Below are positions 28,337 to 36,946 of a stretch of DNA of 64,000 nt, piece after piece. The notes below the pieces were generated by a model. The model was given only the letters and a program-made list of their open reading frames with translations, searched no databases and was not told the DNA's origin. Position numbers and translations under genes: made by a program. Position 1 is the first letter of the stretch; every line of letters starts with the position of its first letter. Origin of the DNA: Planctomycetota bacterium (lineage in GTDB: Bacteria; Planctomycetota; UBA1135; GCA-002686595); NCBI GenBank assembly GCA_016709875.1, contig JADJLZ010000018.1, forward strand, positions 1 to 64,000, read 5' to 3'.

Positions 28337-28852
28337 ATGGAACGCACCCGACAGCAAGCGCTCTTCGACGAGTGGTTCCGGCTCCACCAGGGCCTGGTCG
28401 GGCGCATCCTGCGCGCCTACGCATTCACGGCCCACGACCGCGACGACCTGTTGCAAGAGCTCGCCTTGCAATTGTGGAAGTCGATCCCGCTCTTCCGCGG
28501 CGAGTCGAAGGTCACGACCTGGATCTACCGCGTCGGGCTGCGCACGGCTCTGGCCTGGTCGCAGCGCGAGCGCGCGCGCCGCGAGGAGGCCGAGCCGCTG
28601 GCCGAGCCGGGTGCGGTGCTCGCACCGGTTCCCCTCGAGTCGGATCCGCGCCTGGACTGGATCTACGCGCGCATCGCGCGCCTGGAGCCCGTCGACCGCT
28701 CGCTGATCCTGCTGCACCTCGACGGGCTCAGCCAGCGCGAGATCGCGGAGACGCTCGGGATCCGCGAGGGCAACGTCGGGGTCAAGCTGGGCCGCATCAA
28801 GAAGAGCATGGCGAGCGAGTCGCCAGAGAGGGTTCGCGATGGACTTCGATGA
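28337..28852 (+). CDS. ECF-family RNA polymerase sigma factor
   Basis: A 171-residue sigma factor. Region 2 contains AFTAHDRDDLLQELALQLWK and the region 2.4-like KVTTWIYRVGLRTAL; region 4 contains RLEPVDRSLILLHLDGLSQR and the HTH REIAETLGIREGNVGVKLGR. The stop overlaps the start of the next gene by 14 bases, so the two are co-translated. The downstream membrane protein probably acts as its anti-sigma partner, although it lacks a recognised zinc anti-sigma motif. Confidence 0.9.
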   Translation: MERTRQQALFDEWFRLHQGLVGRILRAYAFTAHDRDDLLQELALQLWKSIPLFRGESKVTTWIYRVGLRTALAWSQRERARREEAEPLAEPGAVLAPVPLESDPRLDWIYARIARLEPVDRSLILLHLDGLSQREIAETLGIREGNVGVKLGRIKKSMASESPERVRDGLR

Positions 28853-29396
28853 GATGCAAGTGGTCTGGGACGCGCAGAAGCAGCGCCAGGTGTTCGCGCT
28901 CGACCTCGAGGCGCTGCACGAGAGCGTGCGCCGCCGCGGGCGGCGCATCGAGCGCGCCGTCGAGTCGATGGAGATCGGGATGATCCTGATCTCGAGCTTC
29001 ATGCTCGTGTTCTTCGGCGTGAGGTCGTCCTTTTTCGCGGCAGCCGTACAACTCGCGGTCGTGGTCTATCTGGTGGTGCTGCGGCTGCGCCGGCGCGCGC
29101 GCGAACGCAGCTTCGATGCGAGCCTGCTCGGCGACCTCGACCGCGCGCTCGCGCAACTGGACTACTCGATCCGCAGCGTGCGCACGATGCCGTTGTGGTT
29201 CTTCGCCCCTGCGCTGCTGACGGTGGGCGTCAACTTCGCCAACCGGCACGCGGACAAGCCATCGTGGCTCTGGCTGCTCGTGTTGGCCGCGTTCCCGCTG
29301 GGCATCTACGTCTCGCGCATCGAGTTGCGCTGCCAGCACCTGCCGCGCAAGCGCGAGCTCGAGACCCTGCGCGCGAAGCTCCGCACCGACAACTGA
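28839..29396 (+). CDS. membrane partner of the ECF sigma factor
   Basis: A 185-residue protein with an N-terminal cytoplasmic stretch (MDFDEMQVVWDAQKQRQVFA, about residues 1-45), two transmembrane helices (about 46-80), a Arg-rich cytoplasmic loop and two more helices (about 112-155). The start overlaps the sigma gene by 14 bases. The 'M.F...Q..W..Q' beginning and four-helix layout recur behind ECF sigma genes. A role in holding or releasing the sigma factor is inferred from position only. Confidence 0.7.
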   Translation: MDFDEMQVVWDAQKQRQVFALDLEALHESVRRRGRRIERAVESMEIGMILISSFMLVFFGVRSSFFAAAVQLAVVVYLVVLRLRRRARERSFDASLLGDLDRALAQLDYSIRSVRTMPLWFFAPALLTVGVNFANRHADKPSWLWLLVLAAFPLGIYVSRIELRCQHLPRKRELETLRAKLRTDN

Positions 29397-29425
29397 AACC
29401 GGTTCCCCTGCCCAGGACACGCCCC

Positions 29426-30862
29426 ATGCACACGCTCCTCGCACTGCTTTTCGCCCTGTTCCTCGCGCCGACGGCGCCGCGTGACGACTTCGCGCTGCGC
29501 GAAGCCTGGATCGGCAAGCTGCACGTCGGCCCTTTCGAGGCCGTGATGCAGTTCCGCGTCGAAGCCGACGCCGCCGGCGCGACGCGCGCCTTCTTCGACA
29601 GCCTTTCCGAGCAGCGCACGGACTTCGTCGCGCAGTGGCGCATCGAGGGCGAACAACTCTGCTTCGACGTCGAAGAGGTCGGCGCGCACTACCGCGGCAC
29701 GCTCGACGCCACGCGCGCGCACGCCGAGGGGACCTTCGAGCAAGGCGGACGCGAGCTGCCGCTCGCTCTCGATCGCAGCGCGAAGGTCTACGAGCCCGTC
29801 TACAAGTGGGAGACGCGCGCGCAGCGCCCCAAGGCTCCCTTCCCCTACGCATCCGAGGAGGTGCGCTTCCGCAACGAGCGCGATGGCCTCGAGCTCGCGG
29901 GCACGCTCACGCTCCCCGCGGGCGAGGGCCGTCACCCGGCTGTGGTGCTGATCTCCGGCTCGGGCCAGCAGGACCGCGACGAGACCCTGATGGAGCACAA
30001 GCCCTTCCTCGTGATCGCGGACTATCTCGGCCGGCACGGCATCGCGGTGCTGCGCTACGACGACCGCGGCTCCTTCGCCTCCGGAGGCGACTTCGGGCCG
30101 GCCACGACTGCGGACTTCGCGCACGACGCCTCGGCCGCCGTCGATTTCCTGCAGCGCGATGCGCGCATCGATCCTGCGCGCATCGCACTCTGCGGTCACA
30201 GCGAGGGCGGCCTGGTGGCTCCGCTCGTCGCTGTCGAGCGCACAGACCTCGCGGGCATCGTGCTGCTCGCCGGGCCGGGCATCTCGTGCGCCGACATCGT
30301 GCGCGAACAGTCCGTGAGCATCCCGCGTTCCGAGGGCGCTGGCCCCGCGGAGTTGCAGCTGCAACAGGCGGTGCTCGGCGCGGTGGTCGAGGCCGTGCAG
30401 GGGGCCAGGGACGGCAGCGATCTCACAGCTGCGATCCAGAGCGCGGTCGCCGAGGCCGTCGCGAAACTCCCCGAGGCCGAACGCGCGCTCGCGAGCGAGA
30501 GCGCCGAGGCGTTCCGAGGCCAGCTCACGGGCTTCACCACGCCCTGGTTCCGCTACTTCGTGAAGCACGATCCGCTCGCCGTGCTGCGCCGCGTGCACTG
30601 CCCCGTGCTCGCACTGGCCGGCTCGAAGGACGTGCAGGTCTACCCGCCCGCGCGCAATCTGGCCGGGATCGCGAGCGCGCTCGCCGAGGGCGGCAACAGC
30701 GACCACGAGACGCGCGAGCTCCCGGGCCTGAACCACATGTTCCAGCGCTGCAGCCGCGGCTCGATCAGCGAGATCCTCGCGCTCCCGGAGACCTTCGACC
30801 CGGCCGCGCTCGAGGTGCTCGAGCACTGGCTCTCAGGGCACCTGCGCGCGCCCGCTCGCTAG
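29426..30862 (+). CDS. exported alpha/beta hydrolase (S9/S15-like esterase)
   Basis: A 478-residue protein with a signal peptide (MHTLLALLFALFLAPTAP). Residues 20-130 form a beta-rich N-terminal domain. The hydrolase domain shows PAVVLISGSGQQDRDETL (oxyanion region), the nucleophile elbow ALCGHSEGGLVAPL, an acid in LALAGSKDVQVYP and the catalytic His in ELPGLNHMFQRC. The closest general resemblance is to BAAT/acyl-CoA-type or dienelactone-type hydrolases with a lid. The substrate is not apparent. The stop codon region overlaps the end of the convergent glycosylasparaginase by four bases. Confidence 0.85.
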   Translation: MHTLLALLFALFLAPTAPRDDFALREAWIGKLHVGPFEAVMQFRVEADAAGATRAFFDSLSEQRTDFVAQWRIEGEQLCFDVEEVGAHYRGTLDATRAHAEGTFEQGGRELPLALDRSAKVYEPVYKWETRAQRPKAPFPYASEEVRFRNERDGLELAGTLTLPAGEGRHPAVVLISGSGQQDRDETLMEHKPFLVIADYLGRHGIAVLRYDDRGSFASGGDFGPATTADFAHDASAAVDFLQRDARIDPARIALCGHSEGGLVAPLVAVERTDLAGIVLLAGPGISCADIVREQSVSIPRSEGAGPAELQLQQAVLGAVVEAVQGARDGSDLTAAIQSAVAEAVAKLPEAERALASESAEAFRGQLTGFTTPWFRYFVKHDPLAVLRRVHCPVLALAGSKDVQVYPPARNLAGIASALAEGGNSDHETRELPGLNHMFQRCSRGSISEILALPETFDPAALEVLEHWLSGHLRAPAR

Positions 30863-31824
30863 CGCGGCACGACGGCCTCGACGCTGCGCGCCTGCGTTCC
30901 GTGCAGGTCCCCGACCGCGAAGGGGAACTTCTGGTTCGAGGCCGCGGCGCCGGTTCGGCCGTGCTTGTCGAGCGCGATGAAGCAGATGTCGAGCTTGTAG
31001 CCGCGCGGATCGACGCGCGCGATGCGGTGGATCATCTCCTCGCACGCCCGCTGCGGATCCATCCCTTCTCGCATGAACTCGACGATCTGGTAGGTCGCGC
31101 AGTAGCGCATCACGTTTTCCCCGATGCCAGTGGCGCCCGCGGCGCCGATCTCGTCGTCGACGTAGATGCCCGAGCCGGGGATGGGCGAGTCGCCCACGCG
31201 GCCGGGCAGCTTGCCACCGGCACCACTGGTCGAACAGCCGGCCGCGAGATGGCCCTGCGCGTCGAGCACGAGCAGCGCGATCGTGTCGTGCCCCGCGCGG
31301 TCGGGCGCGGCCGGTCGCTCGCGCGCGACCCAGGCCTGCTTCTTCGCCGTGAGATCCTCGATGCCGACAGACTCGACGCCGTGTTCGAGCGCGAACCAGC
31401 GCGCGCCCTCGCCGACGAGCAGCACGTGCTTGCTGTCCTCCATCACCCAGCGCGCCGCGCTGATCGGGTGCACGATGCCCTCGACGCCCGCGACGCAGCC
31501 CGCGCGGTGTCCGACACCGTCCAGGATGCACGCGTCCAGCTGCGGATAGCCGGCCGCATTGGGCCGACCGCCCAGCCCGACCGATCCGTCGCTCGAAAGG
31601 CGCTCGATCTCGCGCACGCCCGCCTCGACGGCATCCAGGCGCGATCCCCCCGCGGCGAACGCGGCGAGCGCGTGCTCGCCGGCGATCTGGCCGAAGGGCC
31701 AGGTGCCGATCACCACGGGCCGCATGTTCTCGATCGGCGCGGAGGCGCCGGGCGCGCTGACGCAGGCGCCGAGGAGCAGGAGCGAAGCGACGAGCGGGGT
31801 GCGGCTGGGTTGGCGCATGGGCAT
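30859..31824 (-). CDS. glycosylasparaginase-family Ntn hydrolase, lipoprotein
   Basis: A 321-residue protein of the N4-(beta-N-acetylglucosaminyl)-asparaginase/isoaspartyl peptidase family, enzymes that split themselves to expose a Thr nucleophile. The cleavage site is in DRAGHDTIALLVLDAQGHLA (Thr after Asp), followed by the substrate-binding GKLPGRVGDSPIPGSGIYVD and GATGIGENVMRY. The N-terminus has a lipobox (VASLLLLGAC), so the enzyme is probably attached to the membrane outside the cytoplasm. Two in-frame ATGs (31824 and 31818) are equally placed; the first is given. Confidence 0.88.
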   Translation of the reverse strand: MPMRQPSRTPLVASLLLLGACVSAPGASAPIENMRPVVIGTWPFGQIAGEHALAAFAAGGSRLDAVEAGVREIERLSSDGSVGLGGRPNAAGYPQLDACILDGVGHRAGCVAGVEGIVHPISAARWVMEDSKHVLLVGEGARWFALEHGVESVGIEDLTAKKQAWVARERPAAPDRAGHDTIALLVLDAQGHLAAGCSTSGAGGKLPGRVGDSPIPGSGIYVDDEIGAAGATGIGENVMRYCATYQIVEFMREGMDPQRACEEMIHRIARVDPRGYKLDICFIALDKHGRTGAAASNQKFPFAVGDLHGTQARSVEAVVPR

Positions 31825-31892
31825 GCAGGCGGCGGAGGGTGAGGCCGCCAGTCTGGGGAAGCTCCGCGCGCGCCGCAACGCCGGGCGCCGAC

Positions 31893-32828
31893 CTAGTTCG
31901 GCTCGCGCGTCGCGACTTTGCCGATGAAGTCGAGCAGCACACGGCCCGAATCGAGCGGGTCCTCGGGCCTGCCGCAGTCGTAATCGGCGCTGTAGTGCGA
32001 CTTGCCCTCGAGCGTCCGCGCCTGCGCGCGACCGCCCGCCGCCTCGATTTCGCGCGCCATGCGCTCGCTCAGCTCGCGCGAGGCGGCCTTGCCCTCGCCC
32101 GCGCTGACGAACAGGAAGTGCCCGCTCGGCCGCACCTCGCGCACGTGCCGGATCGGAGAGGCGTCGTCGAGGGCCTCGCGCCCGGCGCCGAAGTTCTTTT
32201 CGATGTACGGCTTGTACATCCCGCCCTCCGCCAGCTTGGCCGGCAGGTCGTATGCACCGCCGCTCCAGCACACGACGCCGCACAGCACGGCCGGCGTCAG
32301 GCCGACCTTCGCGAGCGGGCGCGGGTCGAGGCCGACCATGCTCGCAATGTGGCAGCCAGCCGAGTGCCCCATCAGCACGATGCGCGCCGCCGACCCGCCG
32401 TACTCGGCGATGTGGTCGTAGGTCCAGCGCACCGCCGCGGCCACGTCGTCCACCTGCGCAGGGTGCCGCGCGACGTCGCTCAGGCGGTAATTGACGCTGA
32501 CGAGCACGATCCCCTGCTCGTTCAGCAACTTCGGCTTGTACGAGACCTCCGACTTGTCGCCGCGCGCCCACTCGCCGCGGTGCACGTAGATCACGACCGG
32601 CGCCTCGTGCGCGTCGGCCGGCGCGTAGACGTCGAGCGTCTGCTGCGCGAGCGCGCCCGGCACGTAGGCGAGATTCCAGGCGATCCGGCTCCCGACTGCG
32701 ACGATCGGCACGCGCGGAGGGCGCGCCTCCGCCGCGACGGCGGCGGGCAGACCCGCCTTGCCGGCCCAGACGCAGGTGCCGCCGATGCCAGTCAGGAGCC
32801 CGAGCAGGAGCGTGGCGAGGTGCTTCAT
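31893..32828 (-). CDS. exported alpha/beta hydrolase, kynurenine-formamidase/BD-FAE-like
   Basis: A 311-residue protein with a signal anchor (MKHLATLLLGLLTGIGGTCV). The hydrolase core has VIYVHRGEWARGDKS, a variant of the HGGxW motif in which the second residue is Arg, then the nucleophile elbow VLMGHSAGCHIAS and a late His in LEGKSHYSADYDC. This is the pattern of BD-FAE/kynurenine formamidase-like esterases. Substrate unknown. It is seven bases downstream of the propeller gene at 32836-34746 and probably shares its transcript. Confidence 0.85.
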   Translation of the reverse strand: MKHLATLLLGLLTGIGGTCVWAGKAGLPAAVAAEARPPRVPIVAVGSRIAWNLAYVPGALAQQTLDVYAPADAHEAPVVIYVHRGEWARGDKSEVSYKPKLLNEQGIVLVSVNYRLSDVARHPAQVDDVAAAVRWTYDHIAEYGGSAARIVLMGHSAGCHIASMVGLDPRPLAKVGLTPAVLCGVVCWSGGAYDLPAKLAEGGMYKPYIEKNFGAGREALDDASPIRHVREVRPSGHFLFVSAGEGKAASRELSERMAREIEAAGGRAQARTLEGKSHYSADYDCGRPEDPLDSGRVLLDFIGKVATREPN

Positions 32829-32835
32829 CGGTCTC

Positions 32836-34746
32836 CTACAGGACGATCGGTGCAATCGAGTTCGCGATCCAGCGCGGCGCGCCGCCGGGAGGCGTGACAA
32901 AGGTCTGCACGTGCACGGCTGTGCCCGAGAGCCCTGGCATGCCCGAGAGATCGAGCGGGAAATCGAGCACCCCGCTCGCCGGCACCGTGCCGAGCGGGAG
33001 CTGCAGGAAGACGCTCGCGGGATCGACGAAGAGCGTGCCCGAAGGCAGCGGCATGTAGCCAGCCTCGTGCGCCAGGACAGCGCTCACCTGGCTGCCCGCA
33101 GGGGCGACCTGCAACAGCCGCAGCGGCGACCCGATCGGCTGCAGCCTAGCGAACTCCGGGAAGCGCGAGAGCGTCGTCAGCGACCCGTGCGCGGAATAGG
33201 CGTACACGTGCGAGCTCGTGAGCAGATAGCCGCAGGAGGAATTCGCGTCGAGCTGTGTGAAGCTGCCCTTCACGCGCGCCGTGCTCCAGGCGTTGTTCAT
33301 CAGGCCGAAACCCAAGGCGCGGCTGCCGTCGAAGGCGACCAGCGCCTGGCGCCAGATGTCCAGCGCCTGCAGCGGAGCCGCGGTCGCCACGCTCGCCCAG
33401 CGTCCGATCACCGGATCGAAGACGCTCGTCTCCAGGCCGTCGAAAGCCGCGAAGAGATCGCCCGAGGAGGGACCGGCGAACTGGAAGGCGCTCGCCACGG
33501 GGTGCGCGAACCAGGCGCCACTGCGCCCCGAGAAAGCCTGGTAGCCCTGCGCATCGGCGAGCACGACCGCGTTGCGCAGCAGCGCGACCTGCACGGAGGG
33601 ACCGAGCGCGATCGGCGCCGGGCTCCAACTGCCCTCGACCGCGCTGAAGGCGTGCCCCTGCGCGCCGTCGTCGATCCAGACCAGCGCGTCGTTCGTCTGC
33701 ACGCTGAACGAACCCGCCACGGTTGCAGAAAAGTCCCCGGTGACGACCGAGAAGGCGGTAACGCCCGCCGCGTCGGAGAGTGCGAGCACCTCGTCGTCCA
33801 GCGCGAGCGCGGGCGCGGAAGCGAAGCTGCGCAGGCGGAAGAGGTTCTGTCCGCTCGAGTAGGCCAGCACGTCGTTGCCCGACTGCGCCGCGGCAACGTA
33901 GCGGCCCGCGCTGAAGGCGTAGCCCGGCGCAACGCCCGCGCCGGCGAAGCCGCCGGTGCAGGCGCTGAAGGCGAGCAGCTGCCCGCCGGCTGCGAACATC
34001 GCGTAGCCGCGCTCGATCGCGAGCGGCACGGGGTTTGGGAGTGCCGCCAGCGCCCACGCACCCGTGTGCGCCGAGAAGCCCGCGACACTGCTTGCGTCCC
34101 AGGCCACGGCCTCGTCCCCGCCGACGTCGTAGCTCGCGCCGGCGTCGAGCGGCGACTGGACGATCTCGCCGGTGTAGGCGCTCGCGCCGTAGAGGTGCGC
34201 GCCGTCGGAGAACACCCCCGCGGTCTGCGAGATCACGGGGCCCGCGAGCGGGCCGAGCAGGGCGCGGTGGCGCCAGTGCCCGTCGAAGGCACCAAAGCAC
34301 CAAGCCTCGTCGCCCAGGGCCGCGATCGTGAGCCAGCAGCTCGAGGTAGGACCGTGGAAGAGCTGCGGAGCGCTGGAGAGCTGCAGCGTCTCGACCACCC
34401 CCGTGCGCGTCGCAAAGGCGTGCACGCTCGCCCCGTCCTCGATCGTGACGTAGGCATTGAATTGAGTGACGAGCGCCGCGGCGGAAACCGGAACCGCCGT
34501 CCAGCGCGCGGTGATCGCCGACCACAGGTAGACGTGCGAGGGCGTCTGGAAGACGACGGATGTCCCGAGCGCGCGCACCGATCCCGTCCCCGCGAAGTCG
34601 GCCGGGAGTGCGAGCTCCGCCCAGCTCGGCCGCTCGAAGAGCGCTGCAGGATGCGCGGCCTGTTGCGCGGCGCGGGCGCAAGGCGCGGCGGCGAGGACGA
34701 AGAGCGCGCCGAGCGCGCTCGCGAAGGGTCGTGAGAGGGAGTGCAT
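32836..34746 (-). CDS. large secreted repeat protein, propeller-like
   Basis: A 636-residue exported protein (signal MHSLSRPFASALGALFVLAA, cleavage near ARAAQQA). The mature part is a string of some 50-65-residue units with the recurrent element 'AFSA.TG.W' or 'AFSVVTGDFSATV', each followed by short beta strands such as VALLRNAVVLADAQGYQAFS. This suggests a beta-propeller or solenoid with nine or more blades. No catalytic residue or known sorting signal is visible. It is upstream of, and nearly touches, the esterase gene at 31893-32828. Confidence 0.75.
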   Translation of the reverse strand: MHSLSRPFASALGALFVLAAAPCARAAQQAAHPAALFERPSWAELALPADFAGTGSVRALGTSVVFQTPSHVYLWSAITARWTAVPVSAAALVTQFNAYVTIEDGASVHAFATRTGVVETLQLSSAPQLFHGPTSSCWLTIAALGDEAWCFGAFDGHWRHRALLGPLAGPVISQTAGVFSDGAHLYGASAYTGEIVQSPLDAGASYDVGGDEAVAWDASSVAGFSAHTGAWALAALPNPVPLAIERGYAMFAAGGQLLAFSACTGGFAGAGVAPGYAFSAGRYVAAAQSGNDVLAYSSGQNLFRLRSFASAPALALDDEVLALSDAAGVTAFSVVTGDFSATVAGSFSVQTNDALVWIDDGAQGHAFSAVEGSWSPAPIALGPSVQVALLRNAVVLADAQGYQAFSGRSGAWFAHPVASAFQFAGPSSGDLFAAFDGLETSVFDPVIGRWASVATAAPLQALDIWRQALVAFDGSRALGFGLMNNAWSTARVKGSFTQLDANSSCGYLLTSSHVYAYSAHGSLTTLSRFPEFARLQPIGSPLRLLQVAPAGSQVSAVLAHEAGYMPLPSGTLFVDPASVFLQLPLGTVPASGVLDFPLDLSGMPGLSGTAVHVQTFVTPPGGAPRWIANSIAPIVL

Positions 34747-35103
34747 GCAGGGAACCTCGGCTGGAACCTCGACCGCGGGCACACCGTGCGCCCCCCCGTA
34801 CAAGCGTCGACGGGCTCCCGAGCGCCAAACGATTCCGCAGGATTGTTGGCGCGCGCCCTCGCTCCGCGGCGGCGGTTTCCTCGCTCGTAAACCAGACCGG
34901 GTCTCACCACTCGGGCCAGCCCTGCGTCCGGACTCCACGTGCCTGTCCCGGCTGCTCCTTGTCCGCGCCCCTGCCGGCCTGCACGTGCACGAGGGCCCGC
35001 GCGCGGGCGCGACGACGACGGGATGCCCGCGGAGCACGCCGCCGCGCTTCGATGCACTCGATGCGCATGCGCACGCGCCGGAAAGCGGTCCGGGCCGGAT
35101 CGT
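34747..35103. other. 357-base stretch without a gene
   Basis: This is the upstream region of the secreted propeller gene and the downstream side of the SDR gene. All open frames are Arg/Pro-rich and lack ribosome binding sites. I see no RNA gene, repeat or clear promoter. Confidence 0.5.
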
Positions 35104-35775
35104 TCAGCCTCTCGCGAGCTCCGCGATCCTGCGACGCTCCACGGCCGCTCCGGCCAGCGAACCGTCGAGCGCGACGCGCAGCATCGCACGCGCGAGATCC
35201 ACCGAGGGAATCCCCAGCCCCGGGAGCACGGGCCGCAGCACGAGGTAGATCACGCGCAAGAGCCGATAGAACAGGTTCGGTTCCCGGCGCGGGACGACCG
35301 GGAAGATGTAACCGGGCCGGAAGAGGTGCACGCGTGCGAAGCCCGCGCGCAGCAGCCCATTCTCGGCCATGCCCTTGTAACGCGCGAAGGCGACCCGGCT
35401 CTGCTCGCTGGGGTCCGCGCCCTGGCCGCTCAGGAAGCAAAACGCCGCCTGCGGGCTGTGCTCGTGCAGCACACGCGCGAATTCGATCGTCAGGTCGACC
35501 GTCACGCGGCGAAACTCCGCGTCCGTCAGCGCGCCGGTGTAGGCCCCGATGCAGTACAGCGCCGCGTCCTGCTCGAGCAGCACCGGCGCGAGCTCGCGGC
35601 AATCGGCGAAGTCCTCGTGCAGCACCTCACGCAACTTCGCGTGCTGGATCCCGAGTGGCCGGCGCCCGATCGCGGTCACCCGCGCGACCTGCGGATGTGC
35701 GAGCGCGAGCTCGAGCACATGGCCGCCGACCATCCCGCTCGCACCGACGAGGACCAGGTTCCCGGGCGTGCTCAT
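35104..35775 (-). CDS. atypical SDR / NAD(P)-binding protein (HTATIP2-like)
   Basis: A 223-residue Rossmann-fold protein. The cofactor loop is LVLVGASGMVGGHVLELAL near the N-terminus, and ALYCIGAYTG follows in the place of the usual second strand. FCFLSGQGADPSEQS and ARYKGMAENGL match the HTATIP2/TIP30-like branch, where the S...K pair substitutes for a normal YxxxK. These proteins bind NAD(P)H and mostly have unknown substrates. It is followed at 28 bases upstream by the GH43-like gene on the same strand. Confidence 0.85.
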   Translation of the reverse strand: MSTPGNLVLVGASGMVGGHVLELALAHPQVARVTAIGRRPLGIQHAKLREVLHEDFADCRELAPVLLEQDAALYCIGAYTGALTDAEFRRVTVDLTIEFARVLHEHSPQAAFCFLSGQGADPSEQSRVAFARYKGMAENGLLRAGFARVHLFRPGYIFPVVPRREPNLFYRLLRVIYLVLRPVLPGLGIPSVDLARAMLRVALDGSLAGAAVERRRIAELARG

Positions 35776-35803
35776 GCGCGTGCGGCCTCCACGTGCTCTG
35801 GGC

Positions 35804-36829
35804 CTATTTCGCGCGCAACGGCCGCGCCTGGACGCCCTCGAAGGTCATGCGCACGGGCAGGATCGCTCCCTGCGCGTCGAACTCCAGCCGGTCGATGCAG
35901 GTCACGCGGTGGTCGCGGCCGAGGTTGGGGATCGGCCGGCGGTGGTAGACGATGTACCACTCGTCGCTCCCGGGCACGCACAGCACCGAGTTGTGCCCTG
36001 CGCCCGTCGCGACGGCCTCGTCCTTCTCGAGAATCGTGCCCGCGCGCGCGAACGGCCCGGTCGGCGAATCCGAGGTGCCGTAGGCGACGTGGTAGGTGCC
36101 GTCCCCCCAGCCGCCCTCCGACCAGAGGAAGTAGTAGCGACCGCCGCGCCGGAACAGCACCGGCCCTTCGACATAGCCCTGCGGCGTGATCTCGCGAAAC
36201 GTGCTGCCGTCGGGCCAGGGGAGGAAGCCGGTGAAGTCCGGCGCGAGGCGCGCGACGTTGCAGTGTCCCCAGCCGCCGTAGAACAGCAGGCACTCTCCGT
36301 CTTCGTCGCGGAAGACGAACGGATCGATCGGCTGCGCGTCGTTTTCGAACTCGCCCAGCAGCGGCTTTCCGAGGTAGTCGCGGTACGGACCACCGGGCGC
36401 GTCGGCGACGGCGACGCCGATGCCGCCGCTGTGGCTGCGCGCGTCTTGCGCGTCCCACAGCGGACCGCCCGGTCGCTGCAGGTCGTTGGCCGCGAAGAAC
36501 AGGAAGAAGCGCCCGTCCTTCTCGAGGATCGACGGCGCCCACAGCGCGCGCCGCGCCCAGGAGACGCGCGAGGTGTCGAGCACGCGCGGGTGCTTCGTCC
36601 ACGTCACCAGATCGCGCGAGGAGAACGCGTCGAAGAAGGTCTGCTCGTCGTAGCGCGCCGAGAAGGTCGGAAAGATCCAGTACTCGCCCGCGAGCACGGC
36701 GACCTCCGGATCGGCGTACCAGCCTTCGAAGACGGGGTTCCCTGAGTGCGCGGGAGCACCGACGCAACCGCTCGCCGCGAGGACGAGGGCCGCGAGCAGG
36801 GGCGCGAGGAGCGAAGGCGGCTTGGGCAT
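35804..36829 (-). CDS. GH43-like five-bladed propeller glycoside hydrolase, lipoprotein
   Basis: A 341-residue lipoprotein (lipobox ALVLAASGC). The body matches family-43 glycosidases: NPVFEGWYADPEVAVLAGEY carries the first Asp (base), NDAQPIDPFVFRDEDGECLL the middle Asp, and ITPQGYVEGPVLFRRGGRYY the Glu expected as catalytic acid. Length fits a single catalytic propeller without a carbohydrate-binding module. Substrates of GH43 include arabinan, xylan and galactan side chains; the exact one cannot be told. The ATG at 36829 begins the signal sequence. Confidence 0.85.
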   Translation of the reverse strand: MPKPPSLLAPLLAALVLAASGCVGAPAHSGNPVFEGWYADPEVAVLAGEYWIFPTFSARYDEQTFFDAFSSRDLVTWTKHPRVLDTSRVSWARRALWAPSILEKDGRFFLFFAANDLQRPGGPLWDAQDARSHSGGIGVAVADAPGGPYRDYLGKPLLGEFENDAQPIDPFVFRDEDGECLLFYGGWGHCNVARLAPDFTGFLPWPDGSTFREITPQGYVEGPVLFRRGGRYYFLWSEGGWGDGTYHVAYGTSDSPTGPFARAGTILEKDEAVATGAGHNSVLCVPGSDEWYIVYHRRPIPNLGRDHRVTCIDRLEFDAQGAILPVRMTFEGVQARPLRAK

Positions 36830-36946
36830 GGCTTCGGCGACAGGGTACGCCGTGCGCCCCTGCCCGCGCATCCTCCCGCACGGGTTCCGCGCACTGCACT
36901 ACGGTCACGCCCCCCCGCGGTCCGAGAGGAGAGCAGGTCTCTCTCG